Shown here: positions 1 to 11,515 of the stretch, piece after piece
How the letters are laid out: each line of letters starts with the position of its first letter
Numbering within the stretch: the stretch's first letter is position 1
NCBI GenBank assembly: GCA_023053575.1
Contig: JAKZAP010000021.1
Span: 7,478,212 to 7,542,211, forward strand
Direction of reading: 5' to 3'
Length of the DNA stretch: 64,000 nt
Source: Branchinecta lynchi
Taxonomy: Eukaryota > Arthropoda > Branchiopoda > Anostraca > Branchinectidae
Position numbers and translations under genes: made by a program
Notes under the pieces: generated by a model
The model's database searches: none
What the model was told of the DNA's origin: nothing
What the model saw: only the letters and a program-made list of their open reading frames with translations

Positions 1-36
1 TCGTGCGTTCGATTCCTACTCCCGGCACACAAACCT
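1..36 (+). repeat. tRNA-like 3' half at window edge
   Basis: The first bases contain GTTCGATTCC, a match to the pol III B box / T-loop (GGTTCGANTCC), followed by CCCGGCAC as an acceptor-like 3' strand. Only four of five T-stem pairs form. It is cut by the window edge, so it may be the end of a tRNA gene, a tRNA pseudogene or a tRNA-derived SINE. The upstream half is not visible. Confidence 0.3.
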
Positions 37-1189
37 TTTGCTTATTTTTCTACTAACTCAAAAGTCGAATTCTCGGAAACTGCAATGGTCGTAAAGAGAA
101 TTTTTCTTACTCTCAATATCGACTCAGGGTACATTCTGATATGTCAGCTAGCTCCCCGAGCCAAGTTTGAGTCAAGTTTCATGTTCCTTTTAAGCTAGAA
201 ACAACGAAAAGCAAGAAAGCTAAAAAGATATACTGATGATTTTATCACAGGTTTGTTTTTCTGTCATGAGACTAGCTCTAGCTTGATCTTGACTGGACAC
301 CATCTATTTTGGGGGATTTTCCGTGTCAGGCCGATATTTCTTTTTCGGCCTAAAACCGGAAATTCGACTAAAATAGAAAATCTAAAATATCGCCCAGATC
401 AAAACCGACTAAACTATTTCGGATCCTATTTTCTTTTCTGAGCTGAAAATGACAGATATCAATCCTATTTCCTATCTACTTTCCTTAGCTGAAAATGACG
501 GATTCAAACAAAATAAACACAAATAAATCGTGAAAATGCCGTTGGTACGGTAGTTATTTTCCCCAGCCGGCCCAATCAACACTTGAAAAAAATCTCTCTT
601 CTCAGGAACTTGAGACTTGTTATGTCTTCCCAGAGCATTCTTATCCCAGAATAACGATGCCTACTCCACTTTAATCTGAAGGAGAATCTCCTCCCCCCCC
701 CCCCCATCCTCACTAGAAGGTGAAGGTACTACTTACATTACAAAAAACAAGTATGTTCTAATCTGTAAATCAACCTTAAACAATCACAATAAAATTAAAC
801 AGCGGAAATATAATTGTTAGTTAACATCTACGTTTTAAGGGTCTTTTATCTGATAGTTTTATATTTTCGGTCAAAGTTACACATTTGTTATCATGGATCT
901 TTAGCTCCGATTCTCAACAAAAGAACACCCCTTGCTGAAAGCAAACATGGGCATTGGATTGTGGGAACAAGAGTTGCGCCAATTCCGGAAGAGACATTCC
1001 TACCAAACATCGCCGGAATGGAATCCATAGTTACACAGACATTTTTTCTTGCTGGATGTCGGAAACTAACAATACAGGACTTTCTACAGAAAGAGCCAGT
1101 AGGGATAGGAGGAAGTGACCTCGAACAATTCGAAACACACGAGGGGCTGCCGCCCTCGAATAACATAGCCTCGAAATTGGCCTAAAAAA
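37..1189. other. no gene recognised
   Basis: Short chance frames only. There is a poly-C run near 692-706. The longest frame here (about 814-1185, 123 codons) has no recognisable domain and an opposite-strand frame covers the same bases, so I do not call it. Confidence 0.5.
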
Positions 1190-1544
1190 TGTTAAAGGAT
1201 ACGTCGTACTAATGATTGTAATCCATTCTACTTCAGTACTATTTCCATCTTTCTCGTTCCCAAGATTCTACAATTCATACGTATATCCTGTCTCCTCTAT
1301 TAGCATTATACTGATTATTACACTTGCCACGTTGCCACTCTTTACGTGACGAAACCGGCTCCCGTAATTCTTTCCAAGACGCCTATTGGCTCAAAGACAG
1401 GTTATGCAAATTTTGCCAAGTGTGTCATCTAAGGCAAGCGACATAGAAAGAGGCTAAAAACAGCCGAAGCCTTGTTTAGTCTTCTGTAAGCACAGCCAAG
1501 TTCTGAAGTAGTCAACTATCTTATAACATCTTAGCAGAAACACC
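1190..1544 (-). repeat. dispersed repeat 'Y', copy 1
   Basis: The reverse complement matches the stretch after the MITE at 9,537-9,860 almost throughout, including GGCTTCGGCTGTTTTTAGCC, the CATAACC/GTCACGTAAAGAG block and GAGGAGA. Copy 1 and copy 2 carry a GAGCGTG MITE at the same relative position, so the MITE was already in the parent element when it spread. A third copy (18,720-18,768 plus 21,241-21,370) lacks the MITE. Confidence 0.6.
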
Positions 1545-1804
1545 GGACGTGTTCCATCCTACTTACGGTAGTTACTACGCATGACGTCACGAGTTCTGGC
1601 GTTTCGCCGTCAATGCTGGAACGATTTTTCTATTTTCCAGCAGAATATCACGCCACGCCCGAATCCAACCAATCACGTTGCAGAGATCCGTAATTATTAC
1701 GCTTACTACGCTCCCGAGCGTGGTAAGCAAATAGTTACTATTTCGAGAAGGTTATAACGTAATAGTATTAATAGTTACTATTTGTAGAAGGGTCGAACAC
1801 GCTC
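1545..1804 (+). mobile_element. GAGCGTG MITE, copy 1
   Basis: One of six copies in the window. The family has TIRs close to GAGCGTGTTCCAYCCTWCT, an internal GACGTCA, and repeated GTTACTACG / TAGTTACTA stretches. This copy has degraded ends (GGACGTGTTCC left, GAACACGCTC right) and is the shortest of the older copies. It has no reading frame of its own. The superfamily is unknown because the flanking duplication is unclear. Confidence 0.75.
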
Positions 1805-2959
1805 ACTATGTCGTGCGAGCTGTCGACAAAAAGAAAACTCCTTTGCGGCCCTACGTAGTTCCTAGCTGTCAAGAAGCTAAATCAAATGCCCTAGGACCTA
1901 GAGGACTGTACAGAAATTTTCTTTATCGTTTTTGTGGACGATTTCCAGGTCCTGCAATTCGGGGTTCGCAGCTCTTCCGGCACCGCAAATGTCTACTAAG
2001 GAACAGGGGCGTCACGTATGGGAGGGAGGACCCCCCCCGCGATTTTTTGTAAGAACAGTCAATTATTTTCCTGGAAACGGTTAATTTGTCTTAAAATAAG
2101 TCGATTTTTCGATAAAAATAGTAAATATTTTCTTAAAAACAGTCGGATTTCTGAAAATCAGCCAATTTTTCTTAACAAGAGTTGTTTTTCTGCAAAAACG
2201 GTCGATAAAAACCAACAGCCAGTCGGTAAATACCTTGCCCCCCCCCCCCCCCAAAAAAAAAAAAAATTTTTGCTAGTAACGCCTCTGCTTAGGAAAATGA
2301 ATCGCCTTAAAGGGTGATCTTGTTTGATGCCTGTAGAGGGGCTACAAAATAAAAGGCTTGTAGAGGGACTAAAAAATAAATATATTGAATATTTTTATTT
2401 ATTTATTTACATAAATTACTAAATTTATCATTTCGTTGCTGGGAGTCCCTGAGTGTGTGGATGCGTTATTGTATTTTAAACGTTATTTGCAAATACGGTT
2501 TACCCTTCATACGGAATTAAATATAAGATATTAACTACTGAATGGTGGTTAGCTATCTTCTTTAGCCCAGCCTGACTCGGGAGTAACTTTTTATATAGTT
2601 GTTTACTGCTAACTGTAACATACAAATCTGTTACTACCAAAACAACTACACACCGCAGAGGATTCTTAAAATCCAGTACAATAATAATTGCTACATCAAG
2701 TCAAAAAATTTGAAAACTTCGCGCTTAATTTTTCCTTTGTCATCATCCAGTCGCCATCCATAGCTTTAGTCTGAAAATTCACACAAACTGCAAGAAATTG
2801 ATGCTAGATGGTGTTAGCTGTCTCTCAGTCCTTGCATTTGAGCTTGGTACCCACGAAACACGGGTTCGCACTCAGGTCGTCGGAGGATAAGAATAGTTTT
2901 ACCAGGCAATAAGTTTGTACCGCGCCGTTTCAACACCAAAGTCGAATTTGTTTCGCGTC
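1805..2959. other. low-complexity and unassigned sequence
   Basis: 2,050-2,225 is a degenerate ~30-bp repeat (variants of AAAAACAGTCGATTTTTC). 2,238-2,266 is a poly-C/poly-A run. 2,390-2,412 is an ATTT-type microsatellite. No gene is recognisable. Confidence 0.5.
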
Positions 2960-3420
2960 GCGTCTGAATTCGCCTGGTGGAAATCAAAATTGCTATTTTT
3001 CCTGGCAAATTAGTTTCGCTTTCAGTGAACGAATTCGTCGAGCGGCGCGAAAGGAAACAACTTCAGACTAAACTTTTACTTTTCACAAATTTTCCGGTTT
3101 TTGCCGGAATCCAGGTGAACTTCTTGTCCGGCGATAGAAGACTTTTCCCATTCAGATTTAGCACATTGGCTTTAAAATAAAAAAAATTATCCCCTTAATC
3201 TGAAACCTCTCCCCCACCCCTAAATGTACGGATACAGATCCCGTCTTTGAACTTGACATGTACTTCGACTCAAAGAGTCCTCATACCAAGTTTGAATAAA
3301 ATATCTCAGTTCGTTCGAGAGTTAACGTGCTAACAGACGGACAGACGGACGGGCGGACGGACAACTTTTACTAAATCATAGGCATCCCGTCACTTATATT
3401 TTGGGTCCCAAAAATCACAA
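2960..3420 (+). repeat. GGATCC satellite family, partial copy
   Basis: One diverged tandem unit (TTTTCCGGTTTTTGCCGGA then TTGTCCGGCGA) is followed by the family's 3' module: a TCAAAGAGTCCTCATACCAAG stretch shortened here, TCGAGAGTTAACGTGCT, a (ACGG)n run, and the end TTTTGGGTCCCAAAAAT. Fuller copies are at 10,120-11,090, 41,185-45,060 and 50,340-51,510. Confidence 0.65.
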
Positions 3421-4689
3421 GAGAAAACAAATCGCCTTCAGTCGGCACCATGCTTTGGACGGCATTCAAACTGAAGAAGTTCACCTTTCTTTCGATGTAG
3501 TAAAATAAGTTAAGGTAAGGACGATGACACATGACGTATCTTTAACCTTAAAGTTCAGTGGGCACATCAAACTACCCTAATCCCACTCTGTAACAACCTA
3601 GGAACAATGCTTACCCTCTAGATAAGCAGCTTTTTGAACAGTTCCCTCTCTGAAATATTTCAAAGCGTAATCTTTTGGGCAAGTACATGCTCAATTTACT
3701 AGCTTGGACAAATATAAAAGTGATATTTCTTATAATACTTAGTAGATCTTTATTTTATACATAAATCAGCTTGTATAATTCAGATTTGAATGGGTTATTT
3801 CTTTTTGAATGATTTTTGTAGCTATGTTATATTTTATAAGCTTATTGCATATTCTGGTACATTTTATAAAGCAAGCTAATCAAGCTTCACAACACTATTC
3901 CACAAAGAAAAACTTTTAATAGGCACTTTAAGCCATGGAACTTCTGATGAAACACTAGAACTATCAGGTAAACTGCAGCTGCGGCTTGACTTTGGTGACA
4001 TCTCAAATATATCCTTTTATATCAAGCATTGCTGGGAGTTTTGAATTTCCTGCCACGATATCCCATCTCCTAAGATTTGGATCGCCGAAATGCCAGAGAG
4101 GTAAAGACAAGGGATAACAAGAAAACGGACGATTCTCGTAGCGCCTTCGAAAGGAAGTCCGAAATGTTTATCTGTGAAGCATTTAATACAAAGTAAAGCA
4201 TTAGAAGTGTCAATTGTGCTTTAAAGACCACCGTAGCCGGTCACATACCCAGTTGTGAAAGGAGGAGAGTTGGGGGATCGGCTTGCTGCCTGTCCCCGTA
4301 AAAATAATCTTCCACCAAGTGAATCGTTGACACAAGCCTCAGATCAGTGCTGCTCTCGAGTCAAGCATGTCAGAGACACAAGTCACGCTCACGAATAAAG
4401 ACGAGTCCCACGCCTGGACAAATCCATCGAGGCGAGACAAGAACGAGGCTACAAAAAAAACTCTCGATCAGGTCCCGCCTCGAGTCCTAATATTTTGTGT
4501 AAACAAATAATTAAAATATTTATATACTGAATATATCTACAAAACATATCATCATGACCATAGAGTCTGTGAGTTGCTCTGTGACCGACGTGACCAAGGA
4601 GTGTCGAGACCCAGTTCGAGACGTTCTTGAAACGAATCCAGAGTCCGTGTTCACCAGTTTTGCCTAGGATGTAGTGTGTACCTCCCCAA
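3421..4689. other. no gene or repeat recognised
   Basis: AT-rich sequence with short chance frames only. An 83-codon minus-strand frame (4,449-4,700) has no recognisable motif. Confidence 0.5.
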
Positions 4690-4925
4690 CGAAATAGCAA
4701 TGATAAGAATACTCTTGATGACTATCTCTCCTTGCCGATGCAAAATCTCCGGCCTCTCCGGGTACCTAGCGGAAGAAAGGCAGAAGTGCTGTCACAGCTG
4801 CTCAAAAATCGCCGTGATTGTTTGACACAAGATTTGAGTCTTCAGTTTGAGTCGTAACGGACACGCTTACTTCTTTTTCCTGAGGGTCACTGGTGTGTTT
4901 TGGACTTAGTCATATAGAGTATAAC
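4690..4925 (+). repeat. dispersed repeat, pair of 39,000-39,185
   Basis: From ATACTCTTGATGACTATCTC through CCTGAGGGTCACTGG to GGACTTAGTCATATA it matches the reverse complement of 39,000-39,185 at roughly 80%. No coding sense is visible in either copy, so this is an uncharacterised interspersed repeat. Confidence 0.65.
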
Positions 4926-5019
4926 CGCAGCTGCCACTCAACTTAATGATAACCGGATAGGCTTCGTCGTAGCCCTTTGGGCCACTTATCGCTCAGCACG
5001 AGCAAAGGTAGGTTCAAGG

Positions 5020-5097
5020 TTCAAGGTTTAATTTACACTTCTGTATAAAATCAAATAAATAGGGTCAAGCCGGAGACACAAGGTCGATTGACAAAAA
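5020..5097 (-). repeat. probable retrotransposon 3' tail
   Basis: On the plus strand it reads GGTTCAAGGTTCAAGGTTTA followed by an AT-rich tract. On the minus strand this is an AATAAA-like AT-rich tract ending in a short (CTTGAAC)n tail. Short tandem tails of this sort end many non-LTR elements. No coding part is attached, so identity is uncertain. Confidence 0.35.
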
Positions 5098-5450
5098 CCC
5101 GAGCAAAATAACACTACGGAGTAGCGCCAAGACCTACGCTTTCCATGCATCGGAAAGGGAACTAGCGCCACCCACTACACTAGGGACATTGAAAGCAAGA
5201 CAAACTTGCGGGTTCATAAATTTCTAGTCCAGATAAGATGCGGGGTGCATCCATCGAGGAAACAGGGGAGTTAGTATCTTTTTTTTCACTGTAGCTTCTT
5301 GGGAATATCGAACTATTGGGGCCAGCGCTGGTGCACGCCTAATCGAATTTCAGTAATGATGTTCTATCTCGCTAATGGTGCCAGTGTCGGATGTGTGTCA
5401 TTTTCTCGAGTATTGGCGCTACTCCCTCCCTAGTGCTATTTTGCTCTGGG
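5098..5450. mobile_element. CCAGAGC-TIR element, copy 1
   Basis: Left end CCCGAGCAAAATAACACTA and right end (reverse complement) CCCAGAGCAAAATAGCACTA face each other, and both continue into GGAGTAGCGCCAA. The family is shared with 22,676-23,242, including the internal GCCAGCGC and TTTCAGTA blocks. No transposase frame, so non-autonomous. I see no clear flanking duplication here. Confidence 0.65.
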
Positions 5451-5869
5451 TAGGACCGTCCGAAGCATCCACTTCAAGAGAAGAAACTGAAACTTAAAAA
5501 TCACAAAGGAAATCTCTCCAAGACCAAATTTACTTTCATTCCTTGTGGCAGGAAGTAGATGAAACGCTTTGATGTAAACTAATATTAACTTATCAAGCGT
5601 TTTCTAACTACTCAGCTTTCAAAAGGAGAGGGACGATGAATTTAGAGGGGCGTTGAAAGAAGCATAAAGATGCTTTTACAATGATCCAAGGAGTAAGAGC
5701 TACAGAAACCTTGCGCCACGATTGCGAAAATCCAACACAGTCTTTGTGTATGGGAAACATAAGCAACGCACGAACGTGATTCAAGCCCATTTTTGTGTTT
5801 GCACAATCAAACCGGCAACGAACTCAAACCTAAACATTCGCTAGTTCAGTCCCATGAAATAGTATATAT

Positions 5870-6110
5870 AATGCGCATACAGTAGAGGTATGCGTCTGCA
5901 AAGAATGGACGATTGACGAAGAAAAAACTAAAATTCATACCAGGCAACTTTTACTACAAAATACTTGCCTAAACGTTTAATTCCCACCCATTTCAGTCAT
6001 GTTCATCTTATTTTGAAAATTTTGCTGTCTGTTTAGCCATCTGTCTGTTAACTACCGCCTGGTGTTCCTTTCAGAGTTTGTAACCTATCTGGAAATCACG
6101 TATGTAAGTC
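5870..6110 (+). repeat. partial pogo-like MITE
   Basis: It begins TACAGTAGAGGTATGCGTCTG and then follows the internal sequence of the complete element at 24,001-24,460: ATACCAGGCAACTTTTACTA, CATTTCAGTCATGTTCA, CTGTTAACTACCGCCTGGTG. The right TIR is missing, so the copy is truncated. Confidence 0.6.
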
Positions 6111-6167
6111 AAACTGGGGTCATGTCACGTTTTGCAGTGGTTTGCGAACTTTATTCACACGCCCCCA

Positions 6168-6243
6168 AAATAGCTCAATTGCTTAGAGCATCTGCATATG
6201 GATCCGAAGATTGAAGGTTCAAATCCCACTCGAAGAACTTTTT
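6168..6243 (+). repeat. tRNA-like sequence (SINE head or tRNA pseudogene)
   Basis: It has a good A box (TAGCTCAATTGCTTAGAGCA) and B box (GGTTCAAATCC) at tRNA spacing, followed by TTTTT as a pol III stop. The anticodon arm does not pair cleanly, so a functional tRNA is unlikely. A tRNA-derived SINE head or tRNA pseudogene fits better. A second isolated GGTTCAAATCCCGC sits at about 7,572. Confidence 0.55.
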
Positions 6244-6299
6244 AATTTTTCAGTTAACTACTAGAACAAGCTAGGGTCATTCCCAACATCCGACTTCCC

Positions 6300-6810
6300 G
6301 ATGAAAAATGTGTAGCCTGCGTAGTAGTATGGTAGTAGTACGAAAACGTTGCATGTAATACTATGTAATAGCAAAGAATACTATCACTTAATGTACCTCC
6401 GACTGGTCCAATCTTATGAAGTAGTATCCAGTAGCATCCTGTCTTGCCATAGTAGCATCCGGTCTTGGTAATAGTAGGATATAGCAGTAGATTAGATTAG
6501 ATTAGATTATGTTTAATATAAAACCAACGCGTAACATTTGTCTGCATCACCTGCAGGGAAAGTCCCGGGGGACTTGTTAAATAACAGGCGAAAAACAAAA
6601 TTCACATCTATTTACTAATGAAGAATAAATCCTACTACTACTGAAAAATAAATACTACTACTAACAATACATTTCTAATTACTAATTACTAAACCAAATA
6701 CTAAACAAAAAAAAAGAAGAAGTAACACGGTAGCCTTGAAGTAGAAGCATGTATTAGCATCGTTAGTATTGCATGCTACTTTTTCGTACTACTTCATAGT
6801 ACTACTCTGA
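6300..6810. repeat. TAGTA-rich simple repeat interrupted by a LINE tail
   Basis: 6,310-6,480 and 6,630-6,810 are rich in AGTAGTA / TACTACT. Between them, 6,483-6,620 reads on the minus strand as a 3' end: the palindrome AAGTCCCCCGGGACTT, an AT-rich stretch and a (TAATC)n tail. The same pentamer tail ends the LINE at 14,857 and the 3' end at 35,985. Confidence 0.5.
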
Positions 6811-7373
6811 GATAAATTTTTCAACGGGTTTCACCTATCGGACACACCTCTTTTCAGGTCCAACGATTCTGCTAACAGAACACACATCTTGTACAGACAG
6901 CGAAGAATATTGCTACCGCTAGGTCAAAGACAATCAACTTCCTCAAGTCCATAAGAAATGAGACAACGACGAACTCGTTTCCTCGGCATTTCCCCAGCGG
7001 GCAAGGATGTAATCTACTAGCCAACACCTGTCCCGGGAAACACATAAGACGCCCACAACAGGAGTCGGTGGATTCTCCTTGAAATGGAATGAATACAAGG
7101 AGGGCAGGAAAAAAATCGATCAACCAGACACAAAAAAGAATGTATCAAGACTGTAAACAGGAAAACCCTTGCGAAATTGAATGAATAAATTTATTACATG
7201 CAGCTTAGTAATAACGCATTTGCACAAAAGCGATTGTGGTGATTTATACATTTCCCTTGGGAAAAGCAAATAGCCTATGCAGGCATTTACATTGCTTGAG
7301 CAAATCTTAGTCAAGCTAGGGTCTTGCCACGTGTTGTATAGTGGTCAGCTAACCTTGTTCATGAACCCCCTTA

Positions 7374-7534
7374 TATACAATAAAAAGTTTCTCCAAATAA
7401 GGATACAGTAATTGCTACTGGGGTGAATCTTATCTCTATTGGGACAAAATTAATCCGAATTAGGAATAATCTTATCTCAATAAAGAGAAGATTAATCCCA
7501 GTAGCAAATACTGCAAGATTTGTTTTACAGTGTA
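7374..7534. mobile_element. CACTGTAAA MITE, copy 1
   Basis: The interior is nearly palindromic: TTGCTACTGGGGTGAATC and GATTAATCCCAGTAGCAA face each other around short GATTAATC / TTATCTC blocks. The right end TTTTACAGTGTA matches the TACACTGTAA end of the copy at 26,511-26,673. It has no reading frame. The left end is degraded. Confidence 0.65.
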
Positions 7535-7549
7535 CCTATTTTGTTAGAG

Positions 7550-8300
7550 CCAATATGAAACCAAATATTGCAGGTTCAAATCCCGCTTAGAGGGATTTGA
7601 GGGATTAAGCTACAGAGGGATTAAGCTACAGTTTATTGTCGTCGTCACCCCCCCCCCCATTTTGACTAAGAATCGATTCATTGAACAAACATTCCTAATT
7701 ACTATCAAGACTGCAGCCAGGAAAACCCCTCCGAAATTGCGACCATGCTCGTTTACACATTTTAGCTACAGTTTAGTGTCTTCGTCACTTCCAAAAACCG
7801 TCCTCAGCGAAAAAACAAAACTAAATCATGAGATCCAACACAATACCAAAAATCCGGATACCGAAATCTCCGAATTTGTATTTATCCCTCACACATCATC
7901 TTAGAGGGATAACTAGCTGATCAAGAAAAAAACCGGAGAGTCACGTTTTTCTATTTCTTTCGTACCCATGATAAAAATATTTTTCAGCAGAGTATGCGTT
8001 TTCATGATCTCGATGAGCCTATCATAATTTTTGCCTCAAGGGTTTTGCTTACAGATGAATTTCTAGCACCCTTAAGTGCGCATCATCACAGCCAAGTGCA
8101 AAATAAAATCTTTTTTTTTTCCAAACGATCCATTCTCGCGATTTCCAGGGGCCCAGGATCATTCTTATCGTGTCGGGCTTTGCTTACAAATGATCACGAC
8201 AAACCCACAAATTGTTAATTCCTACTTTCAACCCATGACCCAGCCATGCAAGTGCCATATGAGCTTACATCTCTTGTGTGTCTTTCAGACATTCTGTACT
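7550..8300 (-). repeat. fragments related to the FB-family 'type B' end
   Basis: 8,000-8,285 (GGGTTTTGCTTACA, CGATTTCCA, AAGTGCCATATGAGCTTACA, CTCTTGTG) matches 38,230-38,497 and the reverse complement of 63,846-64,000, an alternative FB-family end. 7,790-7,950 matches 27,930-28,060 (TATTTATCCCTC, CTAGCTGATCAAGAAAAA). No gene is present. Confidence 0.5.
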
Positions 8301-9244
8301 GGCCGTAATCAATCGTCGGGTCTAAAATGATAGTTACGCAACAACAAAATATTACCCAGTAAACCAAGGCGAGGGCCTCACAAGTCGCTTTGAAAACTCT
8401 GGCGTCCTATCTTGGCAAATCTTTCGAAATGTAAAGAGCTGAGGGAAACATAGCCGTTTTCTTCTTACTAGCTAAAAGAAAGTGTTGGGGAAGTCAGTGA
8501 TGGCACGGTTCTTACACTGACGATCAACAGTCAAACTACTTTGCACTCGGGGAAATGAACCAAAACGTAAAAGAAAAAAAAACAATCTCATAACCAATTT
8601 AGAAAATGTGATAATTTGTTTGCTGAGAAATATTTATTTGTGTTTGTGGACACCCTTAGCCCCTATGTAACGAACCTTCTTAACATCCGCCTAAACTTCG
8701 TCGTTTCTGAAAGCCTTTAACAGACAACAGGGATACATGACGCCAAACCGAACGGCCCAATTTAACAACATCAGCCCCTATCGAACTATACTCGAATCTA
8801 ATCATTATTCCCCGAAATTTCCATCCTAAAAAATAAATATTTTCCCGGAATTCACTTGACCAGACAGAATGAAACAAAAGCGGACTCCCGGGACTCGAGA
8901 ACCAATTTCGAAATTCCACTACCTACTTACTGGACGTGAAGTTTTTCGGCAGGTTCGCAACGGATAAAGAATGTGACCCAGACGGGAACGAAAAAGGGCT
9001 GGGAGGTATTGCTAACAAGTCCTCGTCTCCGATAAAAATCAACTTCAAAGAACTCCTCGTCGAATTTGCTCCAGGTTAGAAAATGGATATAAGCAAATAG
9101 AAAGCTCCTGTGAGGGTAGAGAGGACACTGTCAGAAGCTCAGAGCATTTTCATAAAACCGCGCAATTTCAAGAAATATCAGACAACAAAACAACCGTTGA
9201 CGTCACCAAAATTTCCCTTTTAAAGGACAAACCGCACTACATAG
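8301..9244. other. no gene recognised
   Basis: Short chance frames only. The last ~200 bases may belong to repeat Y copy 2, since TTTAAAGGACAAACCGCACTA matches 18,718 onward. Confidence 0.45.
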
Positions 9245-9536
9245 ACCGTGTTCCCCCCTTCTAACAATAGTTATATTAGTTACTACTTCAGTTCCATCCT
9301 CACGAAAAGTTACTACGCTGACCGTTCCAACCTTCTCAAAATAGTAACTAATAGTTACTATTTGCTTAGCATGCTCGAGACGTAGTAACTACGCATCTCT
9401 GTAACGTGATTGGTCGGATTCCTCCGTGGCATGATATCCTGCTGGAAAATAGAAAAAACCGTTCAAGCCTTGACGGCAAAAAGCCAGAATTCGTGACGTC
9501 TGCGTGGTAACTACGGTAAGTAGGTTGGAACACGCT
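9245..9536 (-). mobile_element. GAGCGTG MITE, copy 2
   Basis: It is in reverse orientation: CCGTGTTCC...CTAACAATAG at the left, and GACGTC, GGTAAGTAGG, TTGGAACACGCT at the right. It lies inside repeat Y. ATAG flanks both sides, which may be a target duplication, but other copies do not confirm its length. Confidence 0.75.
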
Positions 9537-9860
9537 TATAGTACTTCTGCTCAGATGTTCTGAAATAGTTGTCCACTTTACAACTAAGCTATGCTTACAG
9601 ACAATTACACACGGCTTCGGCTGTTTTTTAGCCTCTTTCCATGTCCCTTGCCTTGGAAGACAGCCTTGGCAGAATTTGCATAACCGGTCTACGGACGAAT
9701 AAGCTACTCAGAAACAATGATAGAGCGCATGATACGTCACGTAAAGAGAAAAACGTGGCAATAATCAGTGTATTGCTAATAGAGGAGATAGAACCCTTGA
9801 GAACTGAACAATCTCGGGAACGAGCATGGATGGAAATACTACTGAAGTTAAAATGAACTG
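9537..9860 (+). repeat. dispersed repeat 'Y', copy 2
   Basis: It contains AAGCTATGCTTACAGACAAT, CACGGCTTCGGCTG, the GTCACGTAAAGAG block and ATGGAAATACTACTGAAG, all shared with the Y copies at 1,190-1,544 and 18,720/21,241. Overlapping frames on both strands have no domain. Confidence 0.6.
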
Positions 9861-10119
9861 CTATCATAAGTACAACGTGTCCTTTAAGTATAATTATAGG
9901 TTGAGATCTGCGAGTAATAAAATTTTAATATTATTTATTAGTAATCTTAGTATTTGTTATTTTCAATGGCTCAGGACTTCATTTTTGCTGCAAAGTGTAT
10001 CTACCTACCTTAATAGCTTCTTAAAGTGCTAATTTTTCGCTAATAATTAACGTTGCCAAACCCCGTTTAGTGTTTTGTTTGAAGACGAGTGGGGGTGTTA
10101 TGCTGTCAAGAGTTTGACC
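9861..10119. other. nothing recognised
   Basis: AT-rich sequence without repeats or domains that I can identify. Confidence 0.4.
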
Positions 10120-11090
10120 ACGTTTAAACAAGATCAAAGGTTTCGATGTGATCTCGAAAACATAATTTTGTATCCAGACAATTGGGTCTTGTAGATATTC
10201 GGTCTTCGACAGACTTCTTAAACAGTTTTATTATTAAAATTTAGAAACAAATTAAGGTCAACGGTAATCGAGTTCAGATACGGATTTAGCATGTGTGTTG
10301 TGTGTGTGACGAAATTGATCAAAACTTCCTTCCTTACCAAATCTCCGGATTCCGGACAAACTACCTGTTTGGCAAAGTATTAAAGCTCAAAAACGAATTC
10401 AACAAGTTTTCTTACCCTGGATCGAACCTGTAATGAACTTAAGATAATACTTCTTTTAACAAATTTTCCGAGTTCAGCCGGATTCTGAGCGATATATACG
10501 TCCGGTGAGCAGATGATTGTCATATGTGTTGTATAGCCTTTTAGCGTAAATAAACAACAGTTATAATATTCGGCATGTCTAATTACCCGCACATCGACCA
10601 TCTTATCAAATACAAATAAAACTTTTACTTTAAACAAATTTTTCGGTTTTGGCCGGATTCCGGCCGAACTAATTGTCGGGCGAGATAATAATTTTCATAC
10701 TCGGATTCAGCACGTCTCTTCACCCCCAAATCGAACCTCTAATCAGCTTCATATTAAACTTTTACTATTCACAAACTTTCCGTTTTTTGCAGAATTCCGG
10801 GTGAACTACTAGTTCGGCGAGACAATAATTTTCATACTCGCATTTCAGCATGTATCCTATCCCTAAATCGACTATTTCACTAGCTTCCATACCCCTGAAT
10901 ATAGGACTACAGAACCCATCTTCGAAATTGACCTGTAATTTAACTCGAAGAGTCCTCGCGCTAAGTTTCATCAAAATATCTCAACCCCTTCGAGAGTTAC
11001 GCTGCTAACAGAGGGACTGACGGAAAATTTTTAAGAAGTCATAGGTATTTTTCCACGTACGTTTTTGGATACCAAAAAGAATGTCGACAT
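10120..11090 (+). repeat. GGATCC satellite family, copy I
   Basis: The 5' module (AACAAGATCAAAGGTTTCGAT ... CAATTGGGTCT) is followed by three or four ~137-bp units, each with a TTCCGGTTTTKGCCGGATTC core and a TCGGCGAGA block. The 3' module has AGAGTCCTCGCGC, CTTCGAGAGTTACGCTGCT, and ends TTTTTGGATACCAAAAA. It is more diverged than copy III. The middle of the copy, rather than a gene, explains the small minus-strand frames. Confidence 0.7.
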
Positions 11091-11245
11091 TTGAGGTTAC
11101 CGAATATTCCCGTTATGACCTTTTTTAAAATTGAAAAAAGTTCGTGACTACTAGGCTGCGGTTTTTACTTACCAATGTTTGCATGAAGTGGTGTCGACCG
11201 TATTATAATCGGCGATTCATCTTCCAACGCTTCTAAATATGCTGA

Positions 11246-11515
11246 TTTTAATATTCTAACACGTTTTAACGGTGCCAGCCGGTGCCAAAAAAAGCAAATG
11301 ATGTGCACCAAAATCAGAAAGAAAGCCCCGGAAAAGAAAGCCCTAACAAATTACATAATTTACACGATGCATTTTGCTGTTTTTAATATTCTAACACGTT
11401 TTGACGGTGCCAGCCGGTGCCAAAAAAGCAAACCTGATGTGCACCAAAATCAGAAAGAAAGCCCCAGAAAAGAAAGTCCTAACAAATTACATAATTTACA
11501 CGATGCATTTATATG
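11246..11515 (+). repeat. two-copy tandem duplication, 135-bp unit
   Basis: TTTTAATATTCTAACACGTT starts at 11,246 and again at 11,381, and the following ~134 bases match with few changes. The unit contains GGTGCCAGCCGGTGCC. The paired plus-strand frames (KAPEKKALTNYIIYTMH-like) are a consequence of the duplication and are not called as genes. Confidence 0.75.

Noticed and set aside
814..1185. 123-codon plus-strand frame as a gene
   Set aside because: No domain, an opposite frame over the same bases, and surrounding sequence is non-coding; expected by chance in 64 kb.
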